DNA of 19,295 nucleotides from Hydrogenophilales bacterium RIFOXYD1_FULL_62_11. GTDB taxonomy: Bacteria > Pseudomonadota > Gammaproteobacteria > Burkholderiales > Thiobacillaceae. Positions 17,477 through 19,295 of this stretch are shown here, piece after piece; within the stretch, counting starts at the first letter, position 1; every line of letters starts with the position of its first letter. The position numbers and the translations under genes were made by a program. The stretch lies in contig MGZO01000133.1 of the NCBI GenBank assembly GCA_001802655.1, forward strand, positions 20,075-39,369, read 5' to 3'. The notes beneath the pieces are model-generated. The model did not search any database, was not told the origin of the DNA, and worked only from the letters and a program-made list of their open reading frames with translations.

Positions 17477-18093
17477 CACACCATCTCCTCAAACTGCTTG
17501 ATTGCGGCCTTGGTGATCAGCACGTTACCGAACTTGACCAAGCTCCAAGGATCCGCCTGATGCGGTTCAACCACATAGACGTTAGGCAGATTGCGTGAGG
17601 ACAACCACAGATTTTCATCCACGCTATCCGCAATTATCATGACCTTGCCATACCCCATCGATTTCAACTTGCCCGCAAGCAGTTTGGTCTTGGGCGAATC
17701 GACACCTAGGCTCTCAACAACTTTGAGCTTTCCTTCACGCACCAACTGCGAAAGAATTGCCGCCAAGCCCGCGCGATACATCTTACGGTTGACCTTGTGC
17801 GTAAAGTTTTCATTTGGCTTGTTCGGAAACGCTACACCACCTCCGCGCCAGATCGGACTGGAGGTACGACCTGCACGCGCACGCCCCGTACCCTTTTGAC
17901 GCCACGGCTTGTGCGTGGACGCTGTAACCTCAGCGCGGGTTTGCTGGGCACGGTTACCGCTACGCGCATTCGCCTGGAATGCAGTCACCAACTGGTGAAT
18001 CAGCGCTTCATTGTAATCCCGGCCAAACGTTTCGTCTGCGGCAGCCAAAGTGGAAACCTGCTGCCCCTGCTCGTTAATGACGGTTAAATCCAT
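17476..18093 (-). CDS. rplD: 50S ribosomal protein L4
   Basis: uL4 lines the exit tunnel through an extended loop; in E. coli it also represses its own S10 operon by attenuation and translational control in the leader. The product is 205 residues. The extended loop reads [20 protein letters not shown] and [18 protein letters not shown]. The globular part includes [20 protein letters not shown] and the end [15 protein letters not shown]. It overlaps rplC by one base (TAATG) and rplW by one base, so rplC, rplD and rplW are translationally linked. Confidence 0.98.
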   Translation of the reverse strand: MDLTVINEQGQQVSTLAAADETFGRDYNEALIHQLVTAFQANARSGNRAQQTRAEVTASTHKPWRQKGTGRARAGRTSSPIWRGGGVAFPNKPNENFTHKVNRKMYRAGLAAILSQLVREGKLKVVESLGVDSPKTKLLAGKLKSMGYGKVMIIADSVDENLWLSSRNLPNVYVVEPHQADPWSLVKFGNVLITKAAIKQFEEMV

Positions 18094-18737
18094 TAGGCAC
18101 CCCCCTTCACAGCCGGGCGCACAACCACATGACCACCCTTGGAACCCGGAACAGCACCCTTCAACAGCACCAGACCACGCTCCACATCAACACGAACAAC
18201 TTCAAGATTCTGCTTGGTACATGTTACTGCGCCCATGTGCCCAGACATACGTTTGCCAGGAAACACGCGACCCGGATCCTGCGCCATACCAATGGAGCCC
18301 GGAACATTATGCGAACGGGAGTTGCCATGAGTTGCGCGCTGCGACTTGAAGTTGTGGCGCTTAATGGTGCCCGCAAAACCCTTGCCCTGCGTAACACCGG
18401 TCACATCAACCTTTTGCCCCGCAGCAAACACCTCGACTGGCACCAACGAACCCAACGGGTATTGGGCAGCAACTTCAGTTGATACACGGAATTCACGCTT
18501 GAGCTCGCCCGCATCAACACCCGCCTTGGCGTAGTGCCCAGCTTCGGATTTATTGACACGGCTATTGCGGCGGACACCAAAGGCAACCTGCACAGCGGAA
18601 TAACCATCATTTTCTGACGTGCGCACTTGCGTCACACGATTGTTTGACATTTCCAGCACTGTCACCGGAACGGACGCGCCGCTCTCGGTAAAAACGCGGG
18701 TCATGCCGACCTTCCGGCCAACGAGCCCTATACTCAT
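18093..18737 (-). CDS. rplC: 50S ribosomal protein L3
   Basis: uL3 is an early assembly protein whose extended loop reaches the peptidyl-transferase centre. The product is 214 residues (E. coli 209), beginning [20 protein letters not shown] and containing [20 protein letters not shown] and [20 protein letters not shown]. At residue 151 Met replaces the glutamine (E. coli Q150) that PrmB methylates. ATG 18737 is preceded by AGGA at about 9 nt. It is separated from rpsJ by a 124-bp gap holding a promoter candidate and two hairpins, and it probably heads the S10 transcript here. Confidence 0.98.
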   Translation of the reverse strand: MSIGLVGRKVGMTRVFTESGASVPVTVLEMSNNRVTQVRTSENDGYSAVQVAFGVRRNSRVNKSEAGHYAKAGVDAGELKREFRVSTEVAAQYPLGSLVPVEVFAAGQKVDVTGVTQGKGFAGTIKRHNFKSQRATHGNSRSHNVPGSIGMAQDPGRVFPGKRMSGHMGAVTCTKQNLEVVRVDVERGLVLLKGAVPGSKGGHVVVRPAVKGGA

Positions 18738-18792
18738 TTTTGTATTTCCTATCTCAAGCCGGAAGCCGAAGCCACCCGCAAGGGTTGTAGGT

Positions 18793-18812
18793 GCCGATTA
18801 CAATTGACCGGC
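18793..18812 (-). other. Second hairpin in the rpsJ-rplC leader
   Basis: On the minus strand GCCGGT and ATCGGC pair over 6 bp (one G-T wobble) around an 8-nt loop. The structure lies between the promoter candidate and the rplC start, so it would be in the 5' leader of an rplC transcript. There is no U-tract after it on the coding strand. Confidence 0.35.
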
Positions 18813-18832
18813 GACTATTGATACAGCGAAGG

Positions 18833-18855
18833 GGCGGCAGTATACAGATGCCGCC
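18833..18855. repeat. Inverted repeat overlapping the rplC promoter candidate
   Basis: GGCGGCA at 18833-18839 and TGCCGCC at 18849-18855 are perfect 7-bp inverted arms around a 9-base centre. The -10 candidate (18839-18844) lies inside it. As DNA this could be an operator; as RNA it could form a hairpin just after rpsJ. Read on the plus strand it is followed by TTTTT (18859-18863), so it also resembles a terminator against antisense transcription. Confidence 0.55.
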
Positions 18856-18867
18856 ATCTTTTTACAA
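18839..18867 (-). promoter_or_regulatory. Promoter candidate for rplC and the S10 block, overlapping the rpsJ stop codon
   Basis: On the minus strand TTGTAA (18867-18862), which contains the rpsJ stop codon, and TATACT (18844-18839) are separated by exactly 17 bp. The -35 matches consensus at four of six positions and the -10 at five. Transcription would start near 18832, leaving a leader of about 95 nt before rplC with a 6-bp hairpin and three GGCTT repeats. There is no comparable gap upstream of rpsJ, which follows tuf by only 10 bp. Confidence 0.5.
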
Positions 18868-19170
18868 CTTGATTTCTACGTCCACACCAGCGGGCAAATC
18901 CAGCTTCATCAAAGCATCGACCGTTTTGTCGGTCGGATCCATGATGTCCATCAAACGACGATGGGTACGTATCTCGAACTGGTCACGCGATGTCTTGTTG
19001 ACGTGCGGCGAGCGCAGCACGTCAAAACGCTCGATTGAAGTTGGCAGGGGAACGGGCCCCTTTACCACTGCACCTGTACGCTTGGCGGTTTCAACAATTT
19101 CCTGGGCTGACTGGTCGATTAATTTGTAATCAAACGCTTTCAGGCGGATTCGGATCTTCTGGTTTTGCAT
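18862..19170 (-). CDS. rpsJ: 30S ribosomal protein S10 (NusE)
   Basis: uS10 of the small-subunit head, which also acts with NusB and NusG in transcription antitermination and coupling. The true start is ATG 19170 ([20 protein letters not shown]), after AAGG at about 8 nt; the longer frame runs into tuf. The product is 102 residues (E. coli 103). [20 protein letters not shown] and the loop [20 protein letters not shown] are conserved. It follows the tuf stop by 10 bp, so it is probably co-transcribed with tuf rather than with rplC. Confidence 0.98.
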   Translation of the reverse strand: MQNQKIRIRLKAFDYKLIDQSAQEIVETAKRTGAVVKGPVPLPTSIERFDVLRSPHVNKTSRDQFEIRTHRRLMDIMDPTDKTVDALMKLDLPAGVDVEIKL

Positions 19171-19180
19171 GTAATTCGCC

Positions 19181-19295
19181 TTATTCTTCGATTTTCGCCA
19201 CAACGCCCGCGCCGACGGTGCGGCCGCCTTCGCGAATTGCGAAACGCAGGCCTTCGTCCATCGCGATCGGCTGGATCAGCGAGACTTTGATGCTG
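19181..19295 (-). CDS. tuf: Elongation factor Tu, C-terminal end only
   Basis: Only the last 37 codons and the TAA stop are in the window; the gene continues past the right edge. EF-Tu brings aminoacyl-tRNA to the ribosome. The visible end contains [20 protein letters not shown] and [13 protein letters not shown], matching the conserved third domain. Its position directly upstream of rpsJ is the usual str-operon order in betaproteobacteria, so rpsL, rpsG and fusA are expected beyond the edge. Whether this is one of two tuf copies cannot be seen here. Confidence 0.95.
   Translation of the reverse strand, partial: SIKVSLIQPIAMDEGLRFAIREGGRTVGAGVVAKIEE

Noticed and set aside
18833..18863. Plus-strand intrinsic terminator
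   Set aside because: The hairpin plus TTTTT has terminator form on the plus strand, but no plus-strand gene is upstream, so I list it as an inverted repeat rather than a terminator.

Overview
This window is a stretch of bacterial chromosome that reads as betaproteobacterial. The ribosomal-protein, RNA polymerase alpha and EF-Tu sequences are of proteobacterial type. The gene order tuf-rpsJ-rplC and the L3, L16 and SecY N-terminal sequences fit Betaproteobacteria, possibly Nitrosomonadales; the genus cannot be set from sequence reading alone. Nothing looks like a phage, transposon, CRISPR array, plasmid or RNA gene.

Positions 5400-19295, all on the minus strand, hold the S10-spc-alpha ribosomal superoperon, read right to left. 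First comes the 3' end of an EF-Tu gene and rpsJ. Then rplC, rplD, rplW, rplB, rpsS, rplV, rpsC, rplP, rpmC and rpsQ (S10 block). Then rplN, rplX, rplE, rpsN, rpsH, rplF, rplR, rpsE, rpmD, rplO, secY and rpmJ (spc block). Then rpsM, rpsK, rpsD, rpoA and rplQ (alpha block). Most genes abut or overlap by a few bases. The three wider internal gaps that begin a block each carry a sigma70-like promoter candidate: rpsJ-rplC, rpsQ-rplN and rpmJ-rpsM. The cluster ends after rplQ at a perfect 46-bp palindrome that forms a strong, bidirectional intrinsic terminator. The operon supplies large and small subunit proteins, the protein-export channel SecY and the RNA polymerase alpha subunit from linked transcripts.

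Positions 1-5227 are accessory metabolism and transport. Leftmost on the minus strand is an RND efflux pair: the periplasmic adaptor, then an inner-membrane HAE1-type permease that runs off the left edge. Divergent from it on the plus strand is a type-2 (MOFRL) glycerate kinase. Convergent with the kinase is a minus-strand SAM hydroxide adenosyltransferase (DUF62/chlorinase-fluorinase superfamily), just downstream of the ribosomal terminator. By eye the efflux region is richer in G+C than the ribosomal region.

I see no previously undescribed system here. The points most worth a second look are regulatory: a promoter candidate whose -35 overlaps the rpsJ stop codon and whose -10 lies inside an inverted repeat; an extended -10 promoter before rpsM that leaves too little leader for an E. 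coli-type S4 pseudoknot; the structured rplN leader; and the absence of infA between secY and rpmJ. No stretch over 300 bases lacks a gene.
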